In this document: piece after piece, positions 1-6,159 of the stretch
Layout: each line of letters starts with the position of its first letter
Numbering within the stretch: the first letter of the stretch is position 1
Made by a program: the position numbers and the translations under genes
The notes under the pieces: generated by a model
Told to the model about the DNA's origin: nothing
Databases searched by the model: none
The model's input: the letters and a program-made list of their open reading frames with translations, nothing else
NCBI GenBank assembly: GCA_012841005.1
Contig: DUVO01000077.1
Location: 1 to 6,576 of the forward strand
Source: Bacillota bacterium
GTDB lineage: Bacteria; Bacillota; DTU030
Length of the DNA: 6,576 bases
Direction of reading: 5' to 3'

Positions 1-742
1 CATAGATGACATCGGTGAGGTGTTCCATGACCACGGCCGGGAGTTCCACCCGCACCCCAATATCAACGGGATTTACCCTGGTCTTTAAGCCCAATCTTTT
101 GGCTTCCCGGGCAAACCATTCGGAACCTTCCCGCCCCGGGGCAGCGATGACATATTGGCAGGGGATCCGTTCTCCCCCGGCGGTTTCAACACCGGCTACC
201 CGCCCATCTTCCACCAGGATATGGGCAACAGTGGTCCGGGTCCGGATCTCCACCCTTTTCCCCAGGTAATCCCGCATGGACCGGAGGACTTCATAGCACT
301 TTTCTGTCCCCAGGTGCCTGATCCGGGCCGGGATCAGGGCCAGATCCGCCCGGGCAGCCTGGCGCTGGATGGCCCGGATCTCCTCCAGGTCGGTACCGAA
401 AATTTTATCGGGAGCCCCAAAATGACAGTATATACCATCGATATAATTGATCAATTCCCGAACCCGGTTTCGGCCCTGGTACTGGTCCAGCCAGCCGCCG
501 AATTCGGTGGTCAAGGTCAGTTTGCCGTCACTGAAGGCTCCGGCTCCCCCCCAACCGCTGACAATGGAACAGCTGGAACAATTAAGACACCGGTCCTGTC
601 CCTCCCGGGGGCAGGAGCGCTGGGAAATATCCCGGCCCTTTTCCAGGATCAGGACCCGGAGCTTGTTTTTGGCCGCCAGTTCCAGGGCGGCGAAAATACC
701 GGCCGGACCGGCTCCGATTATGATGACATCATATTTTTTCAC
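1..742 (-). CDS. FAD-dependent dehydrogenase, COG2509 type (NAD(P)/FAD-dependent oxidoreductase), 3' end beyond the window
   Basis: This is the N-terminal 247 residues of a flavoprotein; the family is usually about 450-470 residues, so roughly half is missing past position 1. A Rossmann dinucleotide-binding fold opens at the N-terminus: the GAGPAG loop (residues 10-15) follows a hydrophobic strand, and Glu34 ends the second strand, where it would hold the adenosine ribose of FAD. A cysteine cluster follows (C44, C52, C55, C58; spacing C-x7-C-x2-C-x2-C), then the glycine-rich GWGGAGAFSDGKL segment (63-75), which I know as typical of COG2509 proteins. Later blocks such as RHLGTEKCYEVL and APGREGSEW also fit that family. 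The start is GTG at 742: AGGAGG lies 11 bases upstream, and no ATG lies in frame before the upstream stop at 794-796. The substrate is unknown. The cysteines could hold an Fe-S cluster or a metal, but that is inference. It lies beyond a terminator, so it is probably its own transcription unit. Confidence 0.88.
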   Translation of the reverse strand, partial: MKKYDVIIIGAGPAGIFAALELAAKNKLRVLILEKGRDISQRSCPREGQDRCLNCSSCSIVSGWGGAGAFSDGKLTLTTEFGGWLDQYQGRNRVRELINYIDGIYCHFGAPDKIFGTDLEEIRAIQRQAARADLALIPARIRHLGTEKCYEVLRSMRDYLGKRVEIRTRTTVAHILVEDGRVAGVETAGGERIPCQYVIAAPGREGSEWFAREAKRLGLKTRVNPVDIGVRVELPAVVMEHLTDVIY

Positions 743-753
743 TGTCCCAGTCC

Positions 754-759
754 CCTCCT
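754..759 (-). promoter_or_regulatory. Ribosome binding site of the FAD-dependent dehydrogenase
   Basis: AGGAGG on the minus strand, 11 bases before the GTG at 742. It decides the start because the reading frame holds no other usable start codon between the upstream stop and this GTG. Confidence 0.75.
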
Positions 760-775
760 CTTTCCCCCTTATTTT

Positions 776-793
776 ACCCGCTCCGGACCGGGT
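776..793 (-). repeat. Short inverted repeat in the leader of the FAD-dependent dehydrogenase
   Basis: ACCCG at one end pairs with CGGGT at the other across an eight-base middle that itself contains the palindrome TCCGGA. It lies 17 bases before the ribosome binding site and has no T-run on the coding strand, so it is not a terminator. It may be a leader hairpin, a weak operator or chance in GC-rich DNA. Confidence 0.25.
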
Positions 794-857
794 TTAGAAG
801 TCCTGTTTTAAAGGCCAGTCCAGGCATTAACCGCCCAGAGCTATCAGTCCATCTCCA

Positions 858-886
858 ATGGTAACAGAGGCAAAGGTAAAGATCAA
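858..886 (-). promoter_or_regulatory. Weak candidate promoter for the FAD-dependent dehydrogenase
   Basis: On the minus strand TTGATC (881-886) and TACCAT (858-863) are separated by 17 bases, each matching four of six positions of the vegetative -35 and -10 consensus. The site starts just after the terminator of the preceding unit, where a promoter is needed, but the match is weak and such matches arise by chance. Confidence 0.2.
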
Positions 887-888
887 GG

Positions 889-915
889 AAAAAAGCGAAC
901 TATATTCGCCTTTTT
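889..915 (-). terminator. Rho-independent terminator after the dnaI-like gene
   Basis: On the minus strand GCGAA and TTCGC pair around a five-base loop (TATAG). One G-U pair and flanking A/T runs extend the stem, and a run of six T follows at 894-889. It begins 15 bases past the TAA of the loader gene. The A-run on the other side makes it nearly symmetrical, so it could also work in the opposite direction, although no converging gene is present. Confidence 0.75.
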
Positions 916-930
916 CTGCCGAATGTTCGT

Positions 931-1848
931 TTATCCTGTCCCCCCCTCCACGGGGAGCAATTCCCTATTTCGGCCCATGCGCATATCTTCGGCGATCTTC
1001 TCCCGGTAGTTTTCCCCGTCCAGGGGCAGGATATCCCCGCACATTTCCAGGAGCCGGTCGACAACCTTTTTCCCTAACCGGTCTTCGATCCAGGATATGG
1101 TCCGGTTGGTGGTAATAATGATTGGTTTTTCGTCTTCGTAGCGGGCATTGATAATTTCGTACAATTTGCCCTTTTCCCATTCGGTGAAGCGTTCGGCCGC
1201 CGCCAGGTCGTCGAGGACGAGAAGGTCGACCTCCTTTACGGCCTGGAGGAGGTCCCCCTCCTTCTTGTCACTGCGCTCGTAGGTGTCCCGGATTTCGTTG
1301 AGGAGTTCGATGACCACCACAAAAATGCCGTCGAATCCCTGGCGCAGCACCTCCTGGAGGATGGCCGCCGCCAGGTGCGTCTTCCCCCGGCCCACATCCC
1401 CCAAAAAGACCAGACTCTTTCCGGTACGCAGGTAGGTGGCAAAATTCTCGGCATAATCCCGGGCCGCTTCATAGGCGATCCGCGTCCCGGAGGAAACGTG
1501 AAAGTTGGCAAAGGTGCGTTTCCGGAACTTCCGCCGCAGCCGGGCCGAACTGAGTTTCCGCTCCCAGCCCTGCTGCCGTCCTACCTTCAGCCTTTCCTGG
1601 ACACAGGAACAGGGGCGGGCCCGGATCTGGCCGTTCTCCCGGTAATATAGCTTCTCCAGGTCCTTACACCGGGGGCAATAATAGGTACCGGCCGGGTAAA
1701 GGCGGTACTGGACCTGGCCGTTGACCTCGAATTTGACATAGTGTTCCTCCCTGAGATCCGAAAGGCGACCTTCCTGGAGGGCTAACCGCTCCCTTTTTAT
1801 TTCTTCCACCCGCCGCCGGGCTTCGGCGAGCCGCTGGGAAAAGTCCAT
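931..1848 (-). CDS. dnaI: DnaI/DnaC-like AAA+ helicase-loader ATPase
   Basis: A 305-residue ATPase of the DnaC/DnaI/IstB class, expected to load or remodel the replicative helicase at origins or stalled forks. The N-terminal third is a charged helix (about 1-35) followed by a four-cysteine site (C58, C61, C80, C82), like the zinc-binding N-terminal domain of Bacillus DnaI. The AAA+ core has Walker A GDVGRGKT (150-157), Walker B LLVLDD (209-214), sensor-1 TTN (246-248) and a VVDRL box with Arg265, the usual arginine-finger region. The ATG at 1848 lies four bases after the stop of the upstream gene, which suggests translational coupling; only a poor Shine-Dalgarno precedes it. An in-frame ATG at 1920 has AAAGGAG ten bases upstream and would add 24 residues overlapping the upstream gene. 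I prefer 1848 because the added residues look like out-of-frame read of the neighbour. IstB-type transposition ATPases share this fold, but the dnaB neighbour and lack of a transposase favour a loader. Confidence 0.82.
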   Translation of the reverse strand: MDFSQRLAEARRRVEEIKRERLALQEGRLSDLREEHYVKFEVNGQVQYRLYPAGTYYCPRCKDLEKLYYRENGQIRARPCSCVQERLKVGRQQGWERKLSSARLRRKFRKRTFANFHVSSGTRIAYEAARDYAENFATYLRTGKSLVFLGDVGRGKTHLAAAILQEVLRQGFDGIFVVVIELLNEIRDTYERSDKKEGDLLQAVKEVDLLVLDDLAAAERFTEWEKGKLYEIINARYEDEKPIIITTNRTISWIEDRLGKKVVDRLLEMCGDILPLDGENYREKIAEDMRMGRNRELLPVEGGTG

Positions 1849-1852
1849 ATCT

Positions 1853-2233
1853 TTACCGGCGGCGATAGAACTGATAGTAGCGGTCCCGGGTAAAGTCAAG
1901 GGGTCCTTCATCCTTTCCATGCCACTCCATCTCCTTTGCCAGGTGTTGATCAACGGTAAACCCCGCCTCTTCGATCTTGGTCAGAGCCCAGCGGGGCACA
2001 CCCCTCTGCAACCAGTTAAGGGCCGTCCGCTCTAAAAAGGTAAGGGAACGGCCGTCAACGCCGAGACAGTACTGGATGGCCGTCTTTAAAACCCGCTTGT
2101 CCCATTCATTGCGGCAGTCATCGGGTAGCGCCAGCAGCCTGTCATAGGTCAAGGGCCGCGGGTCAACCAGCTTTTGTTTCAGGTATGCAAGCAATAAGTC
2201 TCTGATCTCCTTGTCCAGCTGGGTATCTGTCAC
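1853..2233 (-). CDS. 126-residue protein of unknown function, possible DnaD-like primosome adaptor
   Basis: I do not recognise this protein firmly. It is predicted to be mostly helical and soluble, with no signal peptide, membrane segment or cysteine cluster, and ends in a basic tail (YRRR). Residues 55-84 carry the spacing Y..., GRSLT, E, LNWL, G-P, which resembles the C-terminal DnaD/DnaB_2 domain (a Tyr, a GRPLT-like turn, then a helix with WL and a following G-x-P). The last conserved helix of that domain is not evident, so the match is partial. The GTG at 2233 is chosen because AGGAGG lies six bases upstream; an in-frame GTG at 2266 has no such site and would place this AGGAGG inside the gene. 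It sits between dnaB and a helicase-loader ATPase, to which it is coupled by a four-base gap, so a primosome role (loader partner or DNA-binding adaptor) is a reasonable inference and nothing more. Confidence 0.75.
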   Translation of the reverse strand: MTDTQLDKEIRDLLLAYLKQKLVDPRPLTYDRLLALPDDCRNEWDKRVLKTAIQYCLGVDGRSLTFLERTALNWLQRGVPRWALTKIEEAGFTVDQHLAKEMEWHGKDEGPLDFTRDRYYQFYRRR

Positions 2234-2239
2234 AGCAGC

Positions 2240-2245
2240 CCTCCT
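2240..2245 (-). promoter_or_regulatory. Ribosome binding site of the 126-residue gene
   Basis: AGGAGG on the minus strand, six bases before the GTG at 2233. It favours this start over the longer in-frame GTG at 2266. Confidence 0.8.
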
Positions 2246-2283
2246 CCCCCAACCTGATTTTGTCACCAGGTATTACTTCTCCA

Positions 2284-2315
2284 CCCACCCGCCTCTTTCC
2301 TCCCTTACCCAAGGG
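2284..2315 (-). other. G-rich leader segment with quadruplex or hairpin potential
   Basis: The minus strand carries four GGG tracts (2310-2308, 2304-2302, 2290-2288, 2286-2284) with loops of 3, 11 and 1 bases, which fits a two-layer-plus quadruplex with one long loop. The first part can instead form a small hairpin, CCCTT/AAGGG around GGGT (2302-2315); the two would exclude each other. The segment lies between the dnaB terminator and the start of the next gene. No convincing -35/-10 pair is visible here; TAATAC at 2269-2274 is a lone -10-like match. Confidence 0.25.
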
Positions 2316-2329
2316 GGCCAAAAGGGGCG

Positions 2330-2357
2330 AAAAAAAGCGCCTGGCCGGGCCAAGGCG
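2330..2357 (-). terminator. Rho-independent terminator after dnaB
   Basis: On the minus strand an eight-pair GC-rich stem (CGCC, one bulged T, TGGC against GCCA, GGCG) with a three-base CCG loop is followed by C and seven T (2336-2330). It starts four bases past the dnaB stop codon. It is the strongest terminator in the window and separates dnaB from the two downstream genes. Confidence 0.85.
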
Positions 2358-2361
2358 AGAT

Positions 2362-3702
2362 TTAGGGTTCTTCCGGTATATAACTTAAATCGCGAAAACG
2401 CATAGAATCTTTGAGGAAGGCCAGCTGAACCAGTCCTGTAGGGCCGTTCCGCTGTTTGCCGATAATTATTTCGGCAATGCCCTTTTTCTCTGTATCGGGG
2501 TTGTAGTATTCATCCCAGTAAATAAAGGCCACCACGTCGGCGTCCTGTTCGATGGCCCCCGACTCCCGCAGGTCGGAGAGAACCGGCCGTTTATCCTGCC
2601 GCTGCTCTACCGCCCGGCTCAACTGGGAGAGGGCCACCACCGGCACCTGCAGCTCCCGGGCCAGGGCCTTTAAACCCCGGGAAATTTCCGTAATTTCCTG
2701 CTGGCGGCTCTCAAAAGCCCGCCTGCTGTTGACCAGCTGGAGGTAATCTAACAGGATCAGGGCCTGTCCCCGCTCCTGGACCAGGCGCCTGGCCTTGGCC
2801 CTGATATCCATAACCGTTATACTGGGGGTATCATCAATAAATATAGGTGCCTCACTGAGCCGGGCCATGGCCGTGGTCAAGAGCAGCCAATCCTCCTCAT
2901 CGAGGAAACCCGTCCGGAGCCTTTGCCCGTCGATTCCCGCCTCGCTGCTCAGCATCCGCTGGATCAGCTGTTCCCGGGACATTTCCAGGCTGAAGATGGC
3001 CACCGGGATCTTGGCTTCCAGGGCTACATGGAGGGCCACATTGAGGGCAAAGCTGGTTTTCCCCATGGAGGGCCGGGCAGCCACAACTATAAGGTCAGAG
3101 GGCTGGAGCCCGGCCGTCAGGCGGTCCAGATCCTTGAAACCGGTGGGAATACCCGTCACCCCGCCCTTGTTCTGGTAAAGAAACTCGATCCGGTCATAGG
3201 CGGCTGAAATGAGATCCTTTATGGCCATAAAACCCGACTGGTTCCGGTACTGGGAGATCCGTAAAATTGCCTGTTCGGCATCGTCGAGAATGGCAGCGGC
3301 CTCAGTGGAGGCCTCATAGCTGTTCTGGATAATCCGGGTGGCTTCCCGGATAAGCCGCCGCAGGATGGCCTTCTCCTCTACAATCCGGGCATAGTACTCG
3401 ACGTTGGCCGCCGTGGGAACACTCTCGGCCAGGGTAGTGACAAAGGCCAGACCTCCCACATCATCCAGGCGGCCCTGCTGGCGCAAAGTTTCGGTAACCG
3501 TCACCAGGTCCGCCGGCCGGCCCCTTTCCTCCAGGTCCAGAATAGCTTCAAAAATGTACCGGTGGGCATCCCGGTAAAAATCTTCCGGCTGTAGTATTTC
3601 CGCAGCGACGAGAACGGCCTCCCGCTCTAAAAACATTGCCCCCAGTACCGACTGCTCTGCCTCGAGGCTAAAGGGGGGTACCCGATCAAAGATAGTACTC
3701 AT
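2362..3702 (-). CDS. dnaB: Replicative DNA helicase DnaB
   Basis: A full-length 446-residue DnaB-family hexameric helicase, which unwinds DNA 5' to 3' ahead of the fork and recruits primase. The N-terminal domain (about 1-120) opens with the conserved PPxSLEAEQSVLGAM-like block (9-23). A linker leads to the RecA-type motor (about 180-446): Walker A ARPSMGKT (209-216), the SLE block with catalytic Glu240, Walker B ALILLDY with Asp319, the SQLSR block (359-363) and KQRNGPTG (416-423), whose Arg418 is the expected arginine finger. No intein interrupts the Walker A or Walker B region, where DnaB inteins are common. The start is ATG at 3702, with GGAGG seven bases upstream; an in-frame ATG at 3720 lies upstream of that site and is rejected. 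The start overlaps the stop of the Lon-type gene as ATGA, so translation is probably coupled. In Bacillus subtilis the equivalent gene is named dnaC. Confidence 0.97.
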   Translation of the reverse strand: MSTIFDRVPPFSLEAEQSVLGAMFLEREAVLVAAEILQPEDFYRDAHRYIFEAILDLEERGRPADLVTVTETLRQQGRLDDVGGLAFVTTLAESVPTAANVEYYARIVEEKAILRRLIREATRIIQNSYEASTEAAAILDDAEQAILRISQYRNQSGFMAIKDLISAAYDRIEFLYQNKGGVTGIPTGFKDLDRLTAGLQPSDLIVVAARPSMGKTSFALNVALHVALEAKIPVAIFSLEMSREQLIQRMLSSEAGIDGQRLRTGFLDEEDWLLLTTAMARLSEAPIFIDDTPSITVMDIRAKARRLVQERGQALILLDYLQLVNSRRAFESRQQEITEISRGLKALARELQVPVVALSQLSRAVEQRQDKRPVLSDLRESGAIEQDADVVAFIYWDEYYNPDTEKKGIAEIIIGKQRNGPTGLVQLAFLKDSMRFRDLSYIPEEP

Positions 3703-5618
3703 TGCCTTTCCTCCGCCCATACATGCTCCATCATTTCCGCCACTGTGTCCACCAGGACCACTTGAATCCCCGTTTTTTCCCCGGGGATATCGTTCCTGTT
3801 CTCCCGTGGTAATAGAACCTTCTTCATCCCCGCCTGCCGGGCACCGTAAATCTTTTCCGGAATGCCGCCCACAGCCTTGATCCGTCCCTGGATAGAAATT
3901 TCGCCACTGACGGCCACATCCTGGCGCAGGGGACGCCCCTCGATGGCACTAACCAGGGCCAGGAAGATAGCAGCCCCGGCAGAAGGTCCGTCGACCCGGC
4001 CGCCGCCGATAAGATTGACATGGAGGTCATAGTCGGCTATTTCTATTCCCCGTACCTTCCGGATCACCGCCGCGGCATTGAAGACAGAATCCCTGGCCAT
4101 GGAGCCGGCGGTATCGTTAAACCTGATGCGCCCCTGCCCCTTTTCCCGGGCCGGAAAGGCAGCTGCTTCCACCTCCAGTACCCGGCCGAGGAACCTGTTT
4201 ACTCCCAGGCCAAAGGCCTTCCCCACCTCGGGTCGTCCCGAAGCCTGCCCTGCCCGGGGGGAGAGGCGCCGCATCTGCAGGACCTCTTCGGCCTGTTTTT
4301 TGCCAATATAGGGGGGCTTGTCCCCCCGCCGCCCCTGCCGGCTTAAGGCCAAACCGTAGGCATCGGCCAAAACATTGATGGCCTGCCGGGCATCTATGGT
4401 ACAGGCACTTATGAGTTCCGCCGCCGCATGGGAAATCCGGGCCCCGATCCGTTCCGCCCCTTCCTGGACTATTTTCATAATATCCGTCCTGGTCAGGGGG
4501 GAGAAAAAGACCTCGGCACACCGGGAACGGATGGCCGCATTTATCTCGGAAGGGTCCCGGGTGGTGGCACCGATGAGGATAAAATCCGCCGGCGCCCCTT
4601 CGGCAAAAAGCTTTTTAATATATTTGGGCACCCGGGGATCATGGGGATCATAATAGGAAGAATCAAAGGTAACCCTTTTGTCTTCCAATACCTTCAGCAG
4701 TTTGTTCTGCAGCATGGGATCCATTTCCCCGATCTCGTCGATAAAGAGAACCCCACCGTGGGCTTCGGTGACCAGGCCCAATTTCGGTTCCGGTACACCC
4801 CCTTCGGCCAGATCCAGGCGGGCCCCCTGGTAAATGGGGTCGTGGACAGAGCCCAGGAGGGGATTAGTTATCTCCCGGGGATCCCAGCGAAGGGTGGTGC
4901 CATCAACTTCAACAAAGGGGGCATCGGCGCGAAAGGGGGTAAATTTTCTTTTTTTGGCCTCGGCCAGGGCCAGGCGGGCGGCCGTGGTCTTGCCCACTCC
5001 CGGGGGACCGTACAGGAGCACGTGCTGGGGAAAGGGGGAAACCAGTTTGGCCAGGAGGGCACGGACAGCCCTTTCCTGCCCCACCACTTCTGCCAGGCAG
5101 CGGGGACGCAAGGCCTCCTGGGCCGACACCGAAAGACCTACCTGTTCCTTCTTTTCCAGGAGGGCATATTTCTTCAAGGTAACGGCATTTTCTACCCCCG
5201 TCTCCCTTTTTAAAATCTGGAGCTTAATCTCTTCCAGGTACCGGTCCTGCTGCTCCTGTACCTTGGCGGCCACCTTTTCCTCCAACTTTTTTTCCACCGC
5301 CCGGCAGGCCAGCCGGTCGGCCAGGACATCTTCCACCTCCTCCAGGATCCGGGGAAACTCCTCTTCCCGGGGCAGTTCCTGGAGTTTATCATCTTCGAAG
5401 ACCAGGCGCTGGAGGGCCAGCAGCCGCTCCGGCAGCTCATCAGAACGCATCAGCTTTATGACATCGAGTTCTTTAGCCTTGCGCATAAGCTTGTCCCGTC
5501 CGTAGAGATTGGTCAAGAGGCCATAGAGGGCAGTCACCTGACGCCGCCATCCTGTCCCGCGGGAGATTTGTTCTTCAGTATCTGGTAAGATTAGTGTCGG
5601 TAAATCCTTCATGAGCAT
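3699..5618 (-). CDS. lonC: Lon-family ATP-dependent protease, LonC type
   Basis: A 639-residue AAA+ serine protease. It lacks the large substrate-binding N-terminal domain of LonA (about 800 residues) and the N-terminal membrane segment of Bacillus LonB, so it should be cytosolic. In its place is a helical, charged region (about 15-165) with likely coiled coil at 85-138. The ATPase has Walker A GPPGVGKT (204-211), Walker B VLFIDE (290-295), sensor ATT (351-353) and IRSRC (363-367) near the arginine finger. The C-terminal protease domain (about 465-635) has the catalytic Ser546 in DGPSAG and Lys589 in GGIPEK; their 43-residue spacing equals that of Ser679/Lys722 in E. coli Lon, so the dyad is intact. 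Layout and length fit the LonC group, proposed from genome comparison to be confined to certain endospore formers. The ATG at 5618 has AAAGGAG five bases upstream; ATG at 5612 is an alternative. Targets are unknown. It overlaps dnaB by four bases. Confidence 0.9.
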   Translation of the reverse strand: MLMKDLPTLILPDTEEQISRGTGWRRQVTALYGLLTNLYGRDKLMRKAKELDVIKLMRSDELPERLLALQRLVFEDDKLQELPREEEFPRILEEVEDVLADRLACRAVEKKLEEKVAAKVQEQQDRYLEEIKLQILKRETGVENAVTLKKYALLEKKEQVGLSVSAQEALRPRCLAEVVGQERAVRALLAKLVSPFPQHVLLYGPPGVGKTTAARLALAEAKKRKFTPFRADAPFVEVDGTTLRWDPREITNPLLGSVHDPIYQGARLDLAEGGVPEPKLGLVTEAHGGVLFIDEIGEMDPMLQNKLLKVLEDKRVTFDSSYYDPHDPRVPKYIKKLFAEGAPADFILIGATTRDPSEINAAIRSRCAEVFFSPLTRTDIMKIVQEGAERIGARISHAAAELISACTIDARQAINVLADAYGLALSRQGRRGDKPPYIGKKQAEEVLQMRRLSPRAGQASGRPEVGKAFGLGVNRFLGRVLEVEAAAFPAREKGQGRIRFNDTAGSMARDSVFNAAAVIRKVRGIEIADYDLHVNLIGGGRVDGPSAGAAIFLALVSAIEGRPLRQDVAVSGEISIQGRIKAVGGIPEKIYGARQAGMKKVLLPRENRNDIPGEKTGIQVVLVDTVAEMMEHVWAEERQ

Positions 5619-5706
5619 TAATACTCCTTTCTAGACGCCGGGTCCGGAGAAAACCTCACCCCGATTCTGCTCCTGGCAGCCGGGACAACCCTGCTTCCCC
5701 ATTACA
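5619..5706 (-). other. Gap between rplI and lonC, ribosome binding site only
   Basis: These 88 bases hold the lonC Shine-Dalgarno AAAGGAG (5624-5630). I see no hairpin with a T-run and no convincing promoter, vegetative or forespore type, so transcription probably runs through from rplI into lonC. Confidence 0.45.
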
Positions 5707-6159
5707 CTACTTTTCCCCTTCCGCCACCTGCACTGCCACTTCCACTACATAATCTTTATATAGCCTGATGGGAACCCTGTAGTCCCCCAGGGCCTTCAAA
5801 TGCTCCTTCAGCTCAATCTTGCGTTTGTCCACTTTGAGTCCCAGTTCCGCCTCTATGGCCTGAGCAATATCCTGTCCCGTAATGGAGCCGAAGAGGCGTC
5901 CCCCCTCCCCGGCCTTGGCCCGGACGATAATGACCCGGTCCTTGAGCCGGGCGGCCAGCTCCCTGGCTTCGGCCTCCTCCCGGGCCTCCCGTTGGGCCTG
6001 GCGCTGCTTCGCTTTCTCAAAATCCTTGAGGTTGGCCGCTGTAGCCTCCACGGCCAGTCCCTTGGGGAAGAGATAATTGCGGGCATAACCGTCGGCTACC
6101 TTGATAACATCACCCTTATCACCCAGTTTCTTAACCTTTTGCGTGAGTATTACCTTCAT
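5707..6159 (-). CDS. rplI: Large-subunit ribosomal protein bL9
   Basis: A 150-residue protein of the usual bL9 length, which binds 23S rRNA near the base of the L1 stalk and reaches out along the ribosome surface. The N-terminal domain carries the whole family signature from Gly13 to Thr40, including GDKGD, V-x2-GYARNYL (21-30) and the following P-KGLA. A long charged helix (about 42-75) links it to the C-terminal domain, which keeps the GRLFGSIT block (87-94). The ATG at 6159 has AGGAGG seven bases upstream (6167-6172) and overlaps the stop of the upstream gdpP-type gene as ATGA, so the two are probably co-translated. The gdpP-rplI-dnaB order is the common Firmicutes arrangement, here with lonC inserted before dnaB. 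Confidence 0.98.
   Translation of the reverse strand: MKVILTQKVKKLGDKGDVIKVADGYARNYLFPKGLAVEATAANLKDFEKAKQRQAQREAREEAEARELAARLKDRVIIVRAKAGEGGRLFGSITGQDIAQAIEAELGLKVDKRKIELKEHLKALGDYRVPIRLYKDYVVEVAVQVAEGEK

Noticed and set aside
155..811. 218-residue open frame on the plus strand
   Set aside because: It is antisense to the FAD-dependent dehydrogenase, whose minus-strand frame has clear family motifs; the plus-strand product has low-complexity Pro/Gly composition and no recognisable domain.
896..908. Possible LexA/SOS box (CGAAC...TTCG)
   Set aside because: The Gram-positive LexA site needs CGAAC-N4-GTTCG; here the second half lacks the G and the spacing is one base short, and the element is fully explained by the terminator.
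931..1848. IstB-type ATPase of an IS21-like element
   Set aside because: No IstA transposase, terminal inverted repeats or target duplication are visible, and the neighbours are chromosomal replication genes.
3849..3869. Possible loss of the catalytic lysine in the Lon-type protease (GGIPEK instead of GGLKEK)
   Set aside because: In E. coli Lon the catalytic residue is the second lysine of GGLKEK; the equivalent Lys589 is present and its 43-residue distance from Ser546 is the same as in E. coli.
4428..5213. 261-residue open frame on the plus strand
   Set aside because: It lies wholly antisense to the ATPase core of lonC and has no motif; long antisense frames are expected in GC-rich coding DNA.
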